Positions 46,901-57,023 of a DNA stretch of 64,000 bases are shown in pieces (position 1 is the stretch's first letter; every line of letters begins with the position of its first letter). The DNA is from Deltaproteobacteria bacterium (GTDB lineage: Bacteria > Desulfobacterota > Desulfomonilia > UBA1062), in contig JAHDKO010000050.1 of the NCBI GenBank assembly GCA_018436855.1, positions 1 through 64,000 of the forward strand, given 5' to 3'. A program made the position numbers and the translations under genes. The notes beneath the pieces are model-generated. The model saw only the letters and a program-made list of their open reading frames with translations, did not search any database and was not told the origin of the DNA.

Positions 46901-47107
46901 GAGGGTTATCAGCGCGCCGGGGAGTATCTCCACCGAAGCGTTACCGATGGCGACCTCCTGCCCGGTATATTCGGCAAGGATATCATCCATGTTCGCCGAG
47001 AGCAGGGCCGGGAAGACCCTGGTCAGCCCCAGGTACCCGATAACGGCTCCGAGCACCAGGAAAGCGGACAAGAGAATCGTGAATTTCCGTGTTTTGCGAT
47101 CGTTCAT
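43973..47107 (-). CDS. large AsmA/YhdP-like envelope protein
   Basis: The protein of about 1044 residues has one N-terminal membrane helix (ILLSAFLVLGAVIGYLGLT) and a very long periplasmic part rich in beta strands. Its start (IGNASVEILPGALITLDHVV) and its C-terminal AsmA-like part (ALLNVYKIVQTRDIELTSRN, then SLKTRNIDAVLGIQP) resemble the AsmA/YhdP group, now thought to bridge inner and outer membranes for lipid transport. The two segments near the C-terminus are the most conserved. It is a single gene, convergent with hflX. ATG 47107 is chosen over 47113. Confidence 0.82.
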   Translation of the reverse strand: MNDRKTRKFTILLSAFLVLGAVIGYLGLTRVFPALLSANMDDILAEYTGQEVAIGNASVEILPGALITLDHVVVGDPEEPLLKARQIRARTSLWNAFFGGLQLSSLTLEEPRITLDRGSVNKLTNPQRSPGVTTVVIHNGSLAFRGRTRRNVLESASGTICPEKVELEAEVLGGQTEISIRRTRGWEGSVTSRNIDLSRLAQGMQGILDMDADFAWSGEGISSGVRVSGERVVLPWSQTGIETLELALGAQGDDRVLDIHEISLRTPLVRVDGTGKIMGPRKKTGAKISLDLSSDTFEYEKIVDLLPTHEFDDWLETLLTTQIRGGMSRFASAHYEGSVDELVHFTRFIDRIMVIQDLSGQSFGAGFGPERITDITGRVAYGNGGIVFRDLRGIMNGSVIEKVDLSFPGIIHPGLKIGVDVKADMPARDFLDTWNAVGLPEYALDLFEGVSRVSGGRVSAAVNTYFDEEAEKAFVVKGSLALDHCAYQWGGQAVRDHSGMVAAADFSSPLEISSNLVAGGHRIRSLMISLADPFGEQKSSFQATVDGVLSSERFSFGKGTVLKIRGTGTGPEISARADIRTDRFELLGAAYRLRQNPVEAAVQVTGRIRPELSLDFTGEILPASPEKLAISGHMGPARGAVRLKGLLDLSHLVAVQADADRALSGEVSGEVDIGWGEETTLHGALRCRQAQVSVNGSIITLDGPVLMSGKVLKSSGMQVLADDRKITVSDGMLVLAPKPVFRGDITIEGLSLPLEEKITDALGDPAAYTAAGHIRFLDLDLYGMPVDEAHADASLKDGVLTLSDIRTHGESGTIQGSLSTDLSRVLSFDITFALLNANIARFFDVVSEEQDWIRGTMDLSGHLSGEKGSVNGTMNLVAKNGRLKKYALASRIFALLNVYKIVQTRDIELTSRNFPYNIITCTFRVDDGVMSFDDFYLDSNSLQLSAVGKYSLKTRNIDAVLGIQPFETVDKAISWIPLLGWVLTGDSGRLLVVSLKVTGHADDPLVQIAPLETISNPIRESIVRALGLPAEIRHEFRKYVPKKD

Positions 47108-47273
47108 AATCATTCCAGAATATGTGACAGCTTATTAACACAAAAATTGGGGGCGTGTAATGGAGAAATGGAGCCTTGCGGGGCAAGCAGGTTTCTTTGG
47201 TTACCGGGGAATGAAGGGGCATTCGATTACAAAATTGTAATCGTGTACACTTTCCGTCCACTGTGCCGGCTGT

Positions 47274-47590
47274 TCACGGTCGCGGGGGTGCAGGGACCCT
47301 CGAGGGGCAGGGGCTGTCAATGTACAGACGCCCTCCGTCTCTGCCTGCAGATCCCTGCCCGCGTCCGGCACCGGTGGTGTCCACGTTCTGCTCGCCGGCT
47401 GCCATCCAATCGAAACGGGGCGGCATCCTGGTGAAGTCGATGTGTCCCTTGGCTGTTTTATCCGGCTCCTGACCACGTAATCCTGAATAATGACATACAT
47501 ATCGTCCCGGGCGAAACCCTGCCCGAGGAGGTCGTCTATTGTCTCCCGAGCCTGATTGTTTGTGCCGAAGAGGGTATGGATAGCCTGCAT
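47274..47590 (-). pseudogene. frameshifted small gene with YflT-like N-terminus
   Basis: On the minus strand, ATG 47590 has GGAGG eight bases upstream and begins MQAIHTLFGTNNQARETIDD, followed by LLGQGFARDDMYVIIQDYVV. This resembles the start of YflT/general stress 17M-type domains (a segment predicting alpha-beta with GFxRDD). At about 47466-47475 the reading appears to shift frame into EPDKTAKGHIDFTRMPPRFD and runs to a stop at 47274. I cannot rule out that the first frame (stop at 47201) is real, but its continuation looks random. Confidence 0.4.
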
Positions 47591-47785
47591 CACTGTCGCC
47601 TCCATCATTGGTAGCGGTGTATGAATATCTCGAACAGAATGGAAAAAGTTCGAATCGGTGATCTTTGCTCTCAATCCACAAAAGTTGCCCGCGGTCTTCC
47701 CAAAGCAAACTTCGCAGATATTCTTCACCCGCTTTGTGTAGTTTCCCTGCCGGGTGGAAATATCACGCAGAATCGAGAGGACATC

Positions 47786-49092
<1,307 letters not shown>

Positions 49093-49114
49093 GGAGAAAT
49101 ACACCGTTGCACGC

Positions 49115-49204
49115 GGAGGGATGGCCGAGTGGCTTAAGGCGGCGGTCTTGAAAACCGCTGTACCTTTTCAGGTACCGTGGGTTCGAATCCTACTCCCTCC
49201 GCCA
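49115..49204 (+). tRNA. tRNA-Ser (anticodon TGA)
   Basis: The acceptor arms GGAGGGA and TCCCTCC pair, followed by discriminator G and an encoded CCA. The anticodon loop CTTGAAA between GCGGT and ACCGC gives anticodon TGA, reading UCA (and UCN by wobble). A long variable arm (TGTACCTTTTCAGGTACC) and GTTCGAATC in the T loop identify a class II tRNA. Confidence 0.97.
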
Positions 49205-49217
49205 AAGGCTTCACTGT

Positions 49218-49310
49218 GGAGAGATGGCCGAGTGGACGAAGGCGTTCGCCTGCTAAGCGAATGTAGGGCCAGAAGCTCTACCGAGGGTTCGAATCCCTCT
49301 CTCTCCGCCA
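49218..49310 (+). tRNA. tRNA-Ser (anticodon GCT)
   Basis: GGAGAGA pairs with TCTCTCC, then G and an encoded CCA. The anticodon loop CTGCTAA between TTCGC and GCGAA gives anticodon GCT for AGC/AGU codons. The variable arm is long, as expected for serine. It follows the first tRNA-Ser by 13 bases and is likely processed from the same transcript. Confidence 0.97.
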
Positions 49311-49713
49311 CATCTTATCATCCCGCATCGTGCCGCATTATCCCGCCCTTCACGGTCTCTCCTCTCACGCCGCGCCGAAGGGCTTTCCCTCAAGCTTCGT
49401 GCCTTTGAATCCTGAACCGCCGTATCTCTGGTGTTTTAGATGGGTTTCGCGTACGGGCGACGATGAAGACGTCTGCGAACACCCGGTGCGGAATGATCTC
49501 CATCACCGGCTCCGGCATCATAACCGGGAAACAGGAACCCTCCGGCAACATCGGCAAGAGGGGTTAAAGAAAACAGGCCCGATCACCGAGGAGAGAATGA
49601 TCGCGCCACCTGGATCACATAAACCATAAGGGCAGTCAGGGGTACTGTATGAACCGGACGGAAAACACTCTGGAAAAAAAGGATAATGAGCTGTCCGGAC
49701 AGTTCCGCTGTCA
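49311..49713. other. 403-bp region without a supported gene
   Basis: Following the tRNAs I see no terminator with a T-tract and no convincing gene. An open 34-codon frame from ATG 49463 exists but lacks a ribosome site and recognisable similarity. An ATG at 49649 opens a frame that may be the decayed start of the LamG gene downstream. Confidence 0.4.
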
Positions 49714-51754
49714 TTGCTTTCAACCACGCTGCGGGAAGGAGAACATCTCATATTCAGACACCTGTGTTTCTCTTGCAAAGCCGGAACGGAAAATACCCTG
49801 GGCACGAACCCGGAACCGGGACCTGTCCCGAGACAAAAGAGAGGTCTGTTGTTTCCTCTCCTGCTTTCACTCGACATCGTTCTCTCCTTCGCCCCTGCTG
49901 CACATGCGGCAGTGGAAGGCGGCGAAGACATGGGGAGTGCCCCTCTCATTACCGAGGCCGAAACAGACATTTACATCTTTTGGAACGGGCGGTTTTTCAA
50001 GATAATTCCGGCCGACTCCGCTACGTATACGATCGAGTCTTCCGGTTCCAGTTATAATGCTACAGCCAATCTACAGGATTCGGGAGGCGCTACGATTGCC
50101 TCCGGTGACGATGAAGTCGGTTTTGATTTCAGGATCGAACACGCTCTTACCGCAGGGCAGATATTACCTCTTCATATACAGTTATAATGATATGGAAGAT
50201 CCCTGTACCTTGACGATTACCGGGGGAAGGTTACGTCAGCTTGGACTGGAAATCGACATCAGGGGAAACGGCACCACGATAAGCGATGGCGATTCATCAC
50301 CCTCCTCATGTGACCACACGGATTTCGGGAGCGCCGAGGAGGGCTCCGGGACCTTGGCGCGCACCTTTACCATAGACAACCTGGGAGACAGCGAGCTGAC
50401 CCTTACCGGCGGTGTGCCGCTCGTATCCCTGTCGGGTGCCGCGGCAGGGGATTACAGCGTAACGCAAGACCCGGCCGGCACCGTCGCCGCCGGAGGCTCC
50501 ACGAGCTTTCAGGTCACCTTTGCCCCGACGGCCGCGGGAACGAGATCGGCCGTGGTCAGCATCGCAAACGACGACAGCGACGAAAATCCCTACGACTTCG
50601 CCATCCTGGGAACAGGCATACACACCAACCTGGCTCCCGAGATCAACGATGCCGGCTATGCCCTGCACCTCGAGGGCACGGCCACCGATTACCTCGTCAA
50701 GAGCGGCTTCGATGGCTTCACCACCACCGGGCTGACCATCGAGATGTGGGTCCGCACCGACGACGCGGCGCACGATGGCGCGCTCTTTTCCTATGCATCG
50801 GCCGGCTCGCCGAACGAGGCGCTTCTGTTCAACTATGCCAACCTGAGCCCGGAGATCAACGCCGCCAAGGCAGCCGGCAACGAAGGCACCGGAGTGGCCG
50901 TCAACGACGGCCAGTGGCACCACGTGGCCTGGACCTGGGAGAGCGCCACCGGCGAATCGGTCCTCTACGTGGACGGTACGGCGGTACATACGGCCTCCAT
51001 CCAGGCGGGGCACTCGCTGGTGGGCGGAGGGACCCTGGTGTTCGGCCAGGAGCAGGACTCCCTCGGCGGGGATTTTGAGGACACCCAGTCCTTTTACGGT
51101 GACATGGACGAGGTGCGCGTCTGGAACGTGGTGCGGACCGGGGTCCAAATCTTGGACAACATGGACAGGGCGCTGATCGGCTCCGAGCCCGGCCTGGTGA
51201 GCTATTGGCGCATGAACGGCGGCGGCGGCGCGACCATCGCCGATTCGGTGGGCTCCAACGATCTTACCGTGGTGGGTGTCGGCGCGATCACGCTGTCCCA
51301 GGTCGACGGCTTGACCGCGGTGACGGGAGACGCCTCGGGTACCGTCAGCCTCACGGGCAGTCTCGCCGAGGTCAATGCCGCCGTCAACGGGATGACCTAT
51401 GCGCCCGATGTGAATTTCAGCGGCACGGATACCCTGAGCGTAGGCGTCGACGATCTGGGCAGCACCGGCGAAGGCGGGGCACAGACGGCCGCCAAGGACA
51501 TCGTGATCACGGTTGCCGCGGTCAACGACGCCCCGGTACTGGACACCGGCGGGGCCATGGTGCTGACGAGCGTGACCGAGGATGCCACTGCCCCGGCCGG
51601 TGATACGGTGGCCGCGATCATCGCAAGCTGTGGTGGCGACCGCGTCATGGACGAGGACAGCGGCGCGGTGGAGGGGATTGCGGTCATCTCCCTGACGGGC
51701 GAGGGCACCTGTGTCTGTACATTGTCCGGGCGGAAGGGGTCTCTCATGGCGTAA
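49714..51754 (+). pseudogene. decayed secreted LamG/choice-of-anchor-D adhesin
   Basis: Two frames make one protein. Frame one carries a signal peptide (RQKRGLLFPLLLSLDIVLSF, then APAAHA) and ends at 50187. Frame two continues from about 50150, so an extra base in GCAGGGCAGATATTAC breaks the gene: HALTAG joins [11 protein letters not shown]. Then come a choice-of-anchor-D domain ([17 protein letters not shown]...[10 protein letters not shown]), a LamG domain ([20 protein letters not shown]...[12 protein letters not shown]) and one cadherin-like repeat ([17 protein letters not shown]). The second repeat breaks off abruptly at 51754, in wording unlike the family. The start near 49714 is uncertain. 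It probably derives from a much longer surface protein. Confidence 0.6.
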
Positions 51755-51870
51755 AAAGAATACGGTGCTGAAAAAAGAAATGAATTCAAGGCGGCCGGGA
51801 GCGGTTCCGATACAGGTTGGTAGCGGAGCACTGATATCGATCGGTGGTCATGAAAGGGAGGCAAGAGGGC

Positions 51871-51987
51871 ATGACGAAACGGGAGATCATACGGGTACTG
51901 ATCCTGAGCCCCTGTTATCTGACGCTCAAACTCAAGGAGAGGGCCAGGCTCATCCAGAGGCTCGTGCGGCAGCGGCGCCCTTCCTGA
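51871..51987 (+). CDS. 38-residue conserved-looking small protein
   Basis: ATG 51871 follows GGGAGG and encodes MTKREIIRVLILSPCYLTLK, then LKERARLIQRLVRQRRPS. The form (a charged start, SPCYLTLKLKER, then a basic helix) recalls short unnamed proteins that I believe occur in related bacteria, but I cannot confirm this. It lies between the decayed adhesin and the convergent priA, ending four bases from the priA stop. Confidence 0.45.
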   Translation: MTKREIIRVLILSPCYLTLKLKERARLIQRLVRQRRPS

Positions 51988-51990
51988 GGA

Positions 51991-54147
51991 TCAGAGCATG
52001 GTGTACGGGTCCACGTCGATCTTGACGCGGACCCCGGAAGGCACCTGGATGCGCTCGATACGGTCCAGGGCGGCGTGAAGCCTGCCGCGGCTCCTGGAGG
52101 TGAGGATCATGTGCCACCGGTGGCTGCCCCGCAGCAGGGAGATGGGCGCGGGAGCCGGCCCCAGGAGGTTGACGTCCCGGGGTTGAAGCCTGGCGGCCGT
52201 TTCTGTGATCGCCCTGGTGACCAGCTCGAGACTGGAGGAAGAAAACACGCATCGCGCCATGTAGGTGAAGGGGGGAAACCCCGAGATCTTCCTGACCTCC
52301 TCTTCGGCGCGGATCATCCCCTCGTAGTCGTACCCGGCAATGGACCGCATCAGCGGGTGGTCGGGGATGAGGGTCTGGATGAGGACCCGGGTGTCCGCCC
52401 TTCGGCGTCCGGCCCGTCCCGCCACCTGGACGACCTGCTGGAAGGTCCGCTCGCCCGCCCGGAAATCCGGCATGAACATGAGCTGCTCGGCATGCATGAC
52501 CCCCACGAGGGTGAGGTGGGGAAAATCGTGCCCCTTGGCGATCATCTGGGTGCCCACGATGATGTCGGTCTGCCGGCTGCGGATGGCCTCCAGGGCGCTG
52601 GTGAGCTTGTTCGGTGTGGTGATCTCGTCGGAATCCATCCGGAGGATGCGCGCCCCGGGAAACAGCACGCCGATCTTCTGCACGACATGCTCGGTTCCGA
52701 TCCCCAGCGGTTTCATATCGATACACCCGCATTTGGGGCATATTTCGGGCAGTTTCAGTGAATATCCGCAGTAGTGGCAGATGCTCAATCCCTTCATCCG
52801 GTGATAGGTGAGGCTCCTGTCGCACCGGGTGCATTTCAGGGTCAGGCCGCACCCGGGGCACACCATGGCAGGCGAGTACCCCCGCCGGTTGATGAAGAGC
52901 AGGGCCTGCTCGCCCTTGTCCAGCGACTCCTGTATCGCCTGGCCGAGCTGCTCCGAGACCGCCCCCTGCACCCCCCGCATGTCGATGATCTCGATCAGGG
53001 GAAGGCCGGCGCTCCCGGTGCGTTCGGTCATGGTGATGAGGGAGGAATCCTTTCCGGACGATCTGAGAAAGGTGTCCATGCTGGGGGTCGCGGAGCCCAG
53101 CACCACCACGGCCCGGCTGTTCTTCGCCCGAAGCAGGCTCAGGTCCCGGGCATTGTACGGCACGCCGTCCTCCTGTTTGTAGCTGTGGTCGTGCTCCTCG
53201 TCCACCACGATCAGGCCGAGGTTGGCCAGCGGCGAGAATATGGCCGAGCGCGTGCCCAGGACAAAGCCGACCGGGGAGTGCGAGGCCTTTATGAACTCCC
53301 GCGTCCGGGCCGCCGGGGACAGGCCGGAATGGAACACGGCCACCTCGATCGGGATGCGTGCGCGGATCATGGAAATCGTCTGGGGCGTCAGAGCGATCTC
53401 GGGCACGAGATAGAGCACCGAGCGTCCCAGGCTCAGGGCCTTTGTGGCGCAGGCGAGGTATACCTCGGTCTTGCCCGAGCCCGTCACCCCGTGGAGGAGA
53501 AAGCTGCCGAACTCCCCCTTGTCCAGGGCATCCGTGATCCGCCGTATGGCCTCGGCCTGCCCGGGCGTGTGCGTGATCGATGATTCCGGGATATTCAGGG
53601 GGGAGTCCGGGGGCACAAACGGCCTCTGTTCCAGGAAGCCTCTCCTGATCAGGGCCTTCAGGGAGCTCGAACAGCCCGGGAACCGCTTCTGGAGATCCGC
53701 GCGGGGGACGCCCTGGTCCGGAATCCCCTGGAGGATCTCGTGCTGCTTCTTTCCCACCACGCCCCGGCCTGTCCCGGTCCGGAATATTCTCATCTCGTGG
53801 ACAGGGGAGGCCTGGTGCGCCTGTCTCAGGTACGGGGGAAAGGCCAGCGCCAGGGTAGCGCCTGCAGGGGTATGGTAGTAGCGGGAGACCCACAGGAGGA
53901 GATCGAGCAACTCCCGGGGGATCAGGGGCTCGGCGTCGAGCACCCGCTCGATCGGCCTGAGTCCCGGCACATCATCCTGCCCTGTCTCCACTGAAACGGC
54001 AATCCCCACCTTGGAGGTCTTTCTCACCGGGACCACGACCCGCGAGCCCACAGGGACACGCAGACCTTCCGGCACCCGGTAGGTGAGCACGATGGGAATG
54101 GCCGCCATAACAGCAACCTCGGCTGTCTGTATCGCGCCCATTCGCAA
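51991..54147 (-). CDS. priA: primosomal protein N' (PriA replication restart helicase)
   Basis: The 718-residue helicase restarts stalled forks. It has the N-terminal DNA-binding domain, a helicase core with Walker A HGVTGSGKTEVY (about 217-228), DEEH box in LIVVDEEHDHSYKQ, and the zinc region CPGCGLTLKCTRC...CHYCG...CPKCG with eight cysteines. The C-terminal helicase lobe has VGTQMIAKGHDFPHLTLVGV. Length and motif order are normal. It is divergent from the HEAT gene at 54252. Confidence 0.95.
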   Translation of the reverse strand: MRMGAIQTAEVAVMAAIPIVLTYRVPEGLRVPVGSRVVVPVRKTSKVGIAVSVETGQDDVPGLRPIERVLDAEPLIPRELLDLLLWVSRYYHTPAGATLALAFPPYLRQAHQASPVHEMRIFRTGTGRGVVGKKQHEILQGIPDQGVPRADLQKRFPGCSSSLKALIRRGFLEQRPFVPPDSPLNIPESSITHTPGQAEAIRRITDALDKGEFGSFLLHGVTGSGKTEVYLACATKALSLGRSVLYLVPEIALTPQTISMIRARIPIEVAVFHSGLSPAARTREFIKASHSPVGFVLGTRSAIFSPLANLGLIVVDEEHDHSYKQEDGVPYNARDLSLLRAKNSRAVVVLGSATPSMDTFLRSSGKDSSLITMTERTGSAGLPLIEIIDMRGVQGAVSEQLGQAIQESLDKGEQALLFINRRGYSPAMVCPGCGLTLKCTRCDRSLTYHRMKGLSICHYCGYSLKLPEICPKCGCIDMKPLGIGTEHVVQKIGVLFPGARILRMDSDEITTPNKLTSALEAIRSRQTDIIVGTQMIAKGHDFPHLTLVGVMHAEQLMFMPDFRAGERTFQQVVQVAGRAGRRRADTRVLIQTLIPDHPLMRSIAGYDYEGMIRAEEEVRKISGFPPFTYMARCVFSSSSLELVTRAITETAARLQPRDVNLLGPAPAPISLLRGSHRWHMILTSRSRGRLHAALDRIERIQVPSGVRVKIDVDPYTML

Positions 54148-54194
54148 GAGGCTAGCACTATTGCCGAAAAGATCAAACGTTTTTTTCGATGCTC

Positions 54195-54224
54195 TTGACT
54201 CCTGCTCGCTTTCCCTTTTATACT
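54195..54224 (+). promoter_or_regulatory. promoter of the HEAT/ParA/coiled-coil operon
   Basis: TTGACT (54195-54200) and TATACT (54219-54224) are 18 bases apart. The expected start near 54231 gives a leader of about 21 bases with GGAGG, ahead of TTG 54252. Confidence 0.6.
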
Positions 54225-54251
54225 CGATTCCAAAGCGTAACGGAGGTTTTC

Positions 54252-54908
54252 TTGAAACGGGTAGACTTGGAACAGATCTTGCGTGATCTCAAGGACAACG
54301 ACCCTGAAATCAAGAAGATGGCAGCCAAGGCTATTCTCAAGGATCCCTCCTGCTCCGGACAGTTCATCGCCTCCATTCTCAAGGGTGCGGATAAACCGAC
54401 GGCCACAGCGATATACGATGTCCTGTTCGATGACGAAAACGATTATCCGGATGTCTTTCTGGAAGCCGCCGTCGACCCCGACCCCAGGGTCAGGAGGCAG
54501 GCGATACGATATCTGTTCAGGCGGGGCTCGTTTACCGTGGAGGATGGTATCGGCTGGCTGAACGACAGCGATCCCTATGTGCGCCGGAGGGTGATCAGCT
54601 ATCTGTTCTGGATCAACGATCATTCAGTCCTGGAGTCCGTTGTTCACCTTGCCGTGAACGACCCGGACCCCATGGTCAGGAAGGATGCCTTGAGGCTCGT
54701 GGGGATATGGGGGAGCAGGAAGGATGTTCAGCACGTCATACACACCCTGGACGACCGTTCCCCCGTGGTCAGGGTGCAGGCGATACGGACGATGAAACGT
54801 CTCACGGGAGAGGATTTCGGTGAGCCGCTTGGCGTGTCCGACGATGAATTCGAGTGGATCGTTGCGAAGTGGCAGGGCTGGTGGGAACTGATGAGAGAAA
54901 GGATCTGA
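54252..54908 (+). CDS. HEAT-repeat protein
   Basis: The 218-residue protein consists of HEAT-like helical repeats (DPEIKKMAAKAIL, DPRVRRQAIRYLF, DPYVRRRVISYLF, DPMVRKDALRLVG, SPVVRVQAIRTMK), each about 31 residues. It has no signal peptide. I start at TTG 54252, because GGAGG lies six bases upstream and the in-frame ATG at 54189 lies upstream of the promoter. It is the first gene of a four-gene unit, four bases from the ParA gene, so it may be a scaffold for that ATPase. Confidence 0.85.
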   Translation: MKRVDLEQILRDLKDNDPEIKKMAAKAILKDPSCSGQFIASILKGADKPTATAIYDVLFDDENDYPDVFLEAAVDPDPRVRRQAIRYLFRRGSFTVEDGIGWLNDSDPYVRRRVISYLFWINDHSVLESVVHLAVNDPDPMVRKDALRLVGIWGSRKDVQHVIHTLDDRSPVVRVQAIRTMKRLTGEDFGEPLGVSDDEFEWIVAKWQGWWELMRERI

Positions 54909-54912
54909 CGGC

Positions 54913-55872
54913 ATGGAAACCCCGGTATACTCAGCCAAGGAGTTTGCTTCTCTGCTCGGCATTTCAAAGTCGACCCTGCTGAAGATGGAGACTGACGGCA
55001 CCCTGCCGCAGCCCCGGATAGACAACGGGATGAGGGTGTATATGCCCCATGATATCCAGGAATACCTCAAGCGGCTCGGAAAACCGCCCCTTGTCGAGGT
55101 GAAGCGCCGGCAGATCTTCCTCAACTTCAAAGGAGGCACCGGCAAGACGAGCATCTCGGCCTTCTACGCGTTCAGGCTGGCAGAGCTCGGCATGAACGTG
55201 CTCATGATCGATCTCGATCCCCAGGGTCACCTCACCCAGTGCCTGGGCATCGACCACAGCTCGTTCGACGCCACGCTCTACAACGTCCTCATCGAGCGGA
55301 TGGACATCCGCGACGTGATCATCGACACCAAGATGAAGAACCTCAAGCTCATCCCGGCCAACCTCGACCTCTCGCCGGTGGAGCTCTCGCTCACCTCCAT
55401 GAATGCCCGCGAGCTGAGGCTGAAGAAGAGCCTCTCATCCATCCAGGACGAGTACGACGTCATCGTCATGGATGCCTCGCCATCCATAGGCCTGCTCAAC
55501 CTGAACGGCATCCTCGCCAGCAACGAGCTCTTCGTCCCGGTGCTGGCGGATTTTCTCTCGTATCACGGTCTGAAGATCCTCTTCGAGACGCTCACCACCA
55601 TCGAGGACGATTTCGACTTCCTCCTGGACAACATCTACATTTTCCTGAACCACTTCAACGCCTCCCACAACATCTGTCTGCGATCGAAGGAGGCGCTGGA
55701 GAGACACTACAGCGGTTATCTCATGAAGACCATTATCCGGCAGGACACGAAGATCGCCGAGGCGGCGAGCATGGGGATGCCCATACACCAGTACGCCCCG
55801 GCCAACCGGGGCGCCCTGGACATCAACTCGTTCATCAGGGAAATTTTTCCCAACCTGCCGATTGCCTTTTAG
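54913..55872 (+). CDS. ParA-type ATPase with N-terminal MerR-like HTH
   Basis: The 319-residue protein begins with a MerR/excisionase-like helix-turn-helix (YSAKEFASLLGISKSTLLKM...RVYMPHDIQEYL, about 6-55). A ParA/Soj ATPase follows with deviant Walker A NFKGGTGKTSISA (about 71-83), LMIDLDPQGHLTQCLG and VIVMDASPSIG. The HTH-ParA design recalls plasmid-type partition ATPases that also bind DNA. No ParB or parS-like gene is adjacent; the partners here are HEAT and coiled-coil proteins. So it may position a structure other than a chromosome. Confidence 0.9.
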   Translation: METPVYSAKEFASLLGISKSTLLKMETDGTLPQPRIDNGMRVYMPHDIQEYLKRLGKPPLVEVKRRQIFLNFKGGTGKTSISAFYAFRLAELGMNVLMIDLDPQGHLTQCLGIDHSSFDATLYNVLIERMDIRDVIIDTKMKNLKLIPANLDLSPVELSLTSMNARELRLKKSLSSIQDEYDVIVMDASPSIGLLNLNGILASNELFVPVLADFLSYHGLKILFETLTTIEDDFDFLLDNIYIFLNHFNASHNICLRSKEALERHYSGYLMKTIIRQDTKIAEAASMGMPIHQYAPANRGALDINSFIREIFPNLPIAF

Positions 55873-55952
55873 GGGGTTTTATGATTATCCTATCATCCAG
55901 TAGAGCATGCACTTTCGCCTTGGACACGACCTACACCGACCTTTAGGAGAAA

Positions 55953-57023
55953 ATGCGTATGAAAGACGGCTTCGATAAGAGCGTGGCTGAAAAAATGCCC
56001 AAAATCCAGAGAAAAAGGCCCAACAGGCCTTGGAATGTTGATCCCGTCCTCATAAAGGCCCAGGAAGAGGGCAGGGCCCGGGCAGCGGAAACGAAGCAGG
56101 CCCGGAGAGAAGTGAAGGACCCCGGGGCGGCCCAGGCGAGGCAAACGAGGAGAGAAGAGCGGGAGACGAAGGCGTCCCTGGCGAGCCAAGCCCGGGAAGG
56201 GGTGAAAGAACCCGAGGTCCTCCAGCCGAGCCCGGTGCCTGGAGAAGAAGGAGCGTCCGAGCCGGTCCGGGCGGGCATGGCCGTTCAGAAAGAGGCTGTT
56301 GAGGCCGGGAGCATCGCAGAGCCGGTTGCCCCGGGCGAAAGTTCCTCCAAGAAGCACGACACCAAGGCCGAGCCGGCAAGGAAGGCCGTATCGATGGATA
56401 AGGAGCTGGATGTCCTGTCCCTGAACGATACCCCGGGCAGAGGCAACGGTGACCTGGCAAAGGCCGTCGAGACCATCAAAGACCTCAATTCGGATTTCAC
56501 CCAGATCATTTTCGAGCGCAAGGCCATCCAGCAGAAGCTGGAAAGGAGCGCCCGGACCATCGAAGAGGTGGAGCGCGAGAACGCTCAGCTCAAAGAGAAG
56601 ATCTCTTCGTTCGAGCGGGATGCCGTCGACAGTTCCCTGATCGAGCGGGAAATCGATTTCCTCAACGAGCAGCTCGAAGACGCAGACCTCTACATCCAGA
56701 ACATGATGGGCCTTCTGGACGAGAAGGCTCAGACCGTTGAACAGGAGTCTTCCCTGCGCAAGGATCTGGAGAGCCGGCTGGAGAAGATCAGCCGGGAGAT
56801 TCACGAAAAGGCGAAGCTCGATGTCAAGGTCTCCATTCTCGAAAGGGACTTGAGCATCAGTCATACCCGGCTCAAGGATCTCGAGTCCAGACTCGATGAA
56901 GAGTACCAGAAGAGAGAGCCCCTGGAGCAGGAGATCTTCGAGCTCAAAAATGCCCTTGACCGGGTGTACTCGTCTCTCGCCCATATCCGGCTGAAGGCAA
57001 AACGAGAGGTGTATGGATCCTGA
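55953..57023 (+). CDS. long coiled-coil protein with basic N-terminus
   Basis: The protein (356 residues; 354 if it begins at ATG 55959) has a basic start with MPKIQRKRPNRPWNVDPVLI (about 15-34). A long Ala/Glu/Arg-rich low-complexity linker follows (about 35-150), then a coiled coil of about 190 residues (about 165-345). AGGAG stands just upstream. No catalytic domain is seen. The MPKIQRK...NRPWNVDPVLIKAQEEG block looks like a binding motif and might contact the ParA encoded upstream. It overlaps the next gene by 11 bases. Confidence 0.8.
   Translation: MRMKDGFDKSVAEKMPKIQRKRPNRPWNVDPVLIKAQEEGRARAAETKQARREVKDPGAAQARQTRREERETKASLASQAREGVKEPEVLQPSPVPGEEGASEPVRAGMAVQKEAVEAGSIAEPVAPGESSSKKHDTKAEPARKAVSMDKELDVLSLNDTPGRGNGDLAKAVETIKDLNSDFTQIIFERKAIQQKLERSARTIEEVERENAQLKEKISSFERDAVDSSLIEREIDFLNEQLEDADLYIQNMMGLLDEKAQTVEQESSLRKDLESRLEKISREIHEKAKLDVKVSILERDLSISHTRLKDLESRLDEEYQKREPLEQEIFELKNALDRVYSSLAHIRLKAKREVYGS

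Noticed and set aside
49463-49567. 34-codon plus-strand ORF after the tRNA genes
   Set aside because: Start faintly recalls molybdate-binding peptides but the match is too short and no ribosome site is present.
51950-53893. 647-codon minus-strand frame overlapping priA
   Set aside because: Out of frame with priA and rich in Gly/Pro/Arg; priA has the helicase and zinc motifs.
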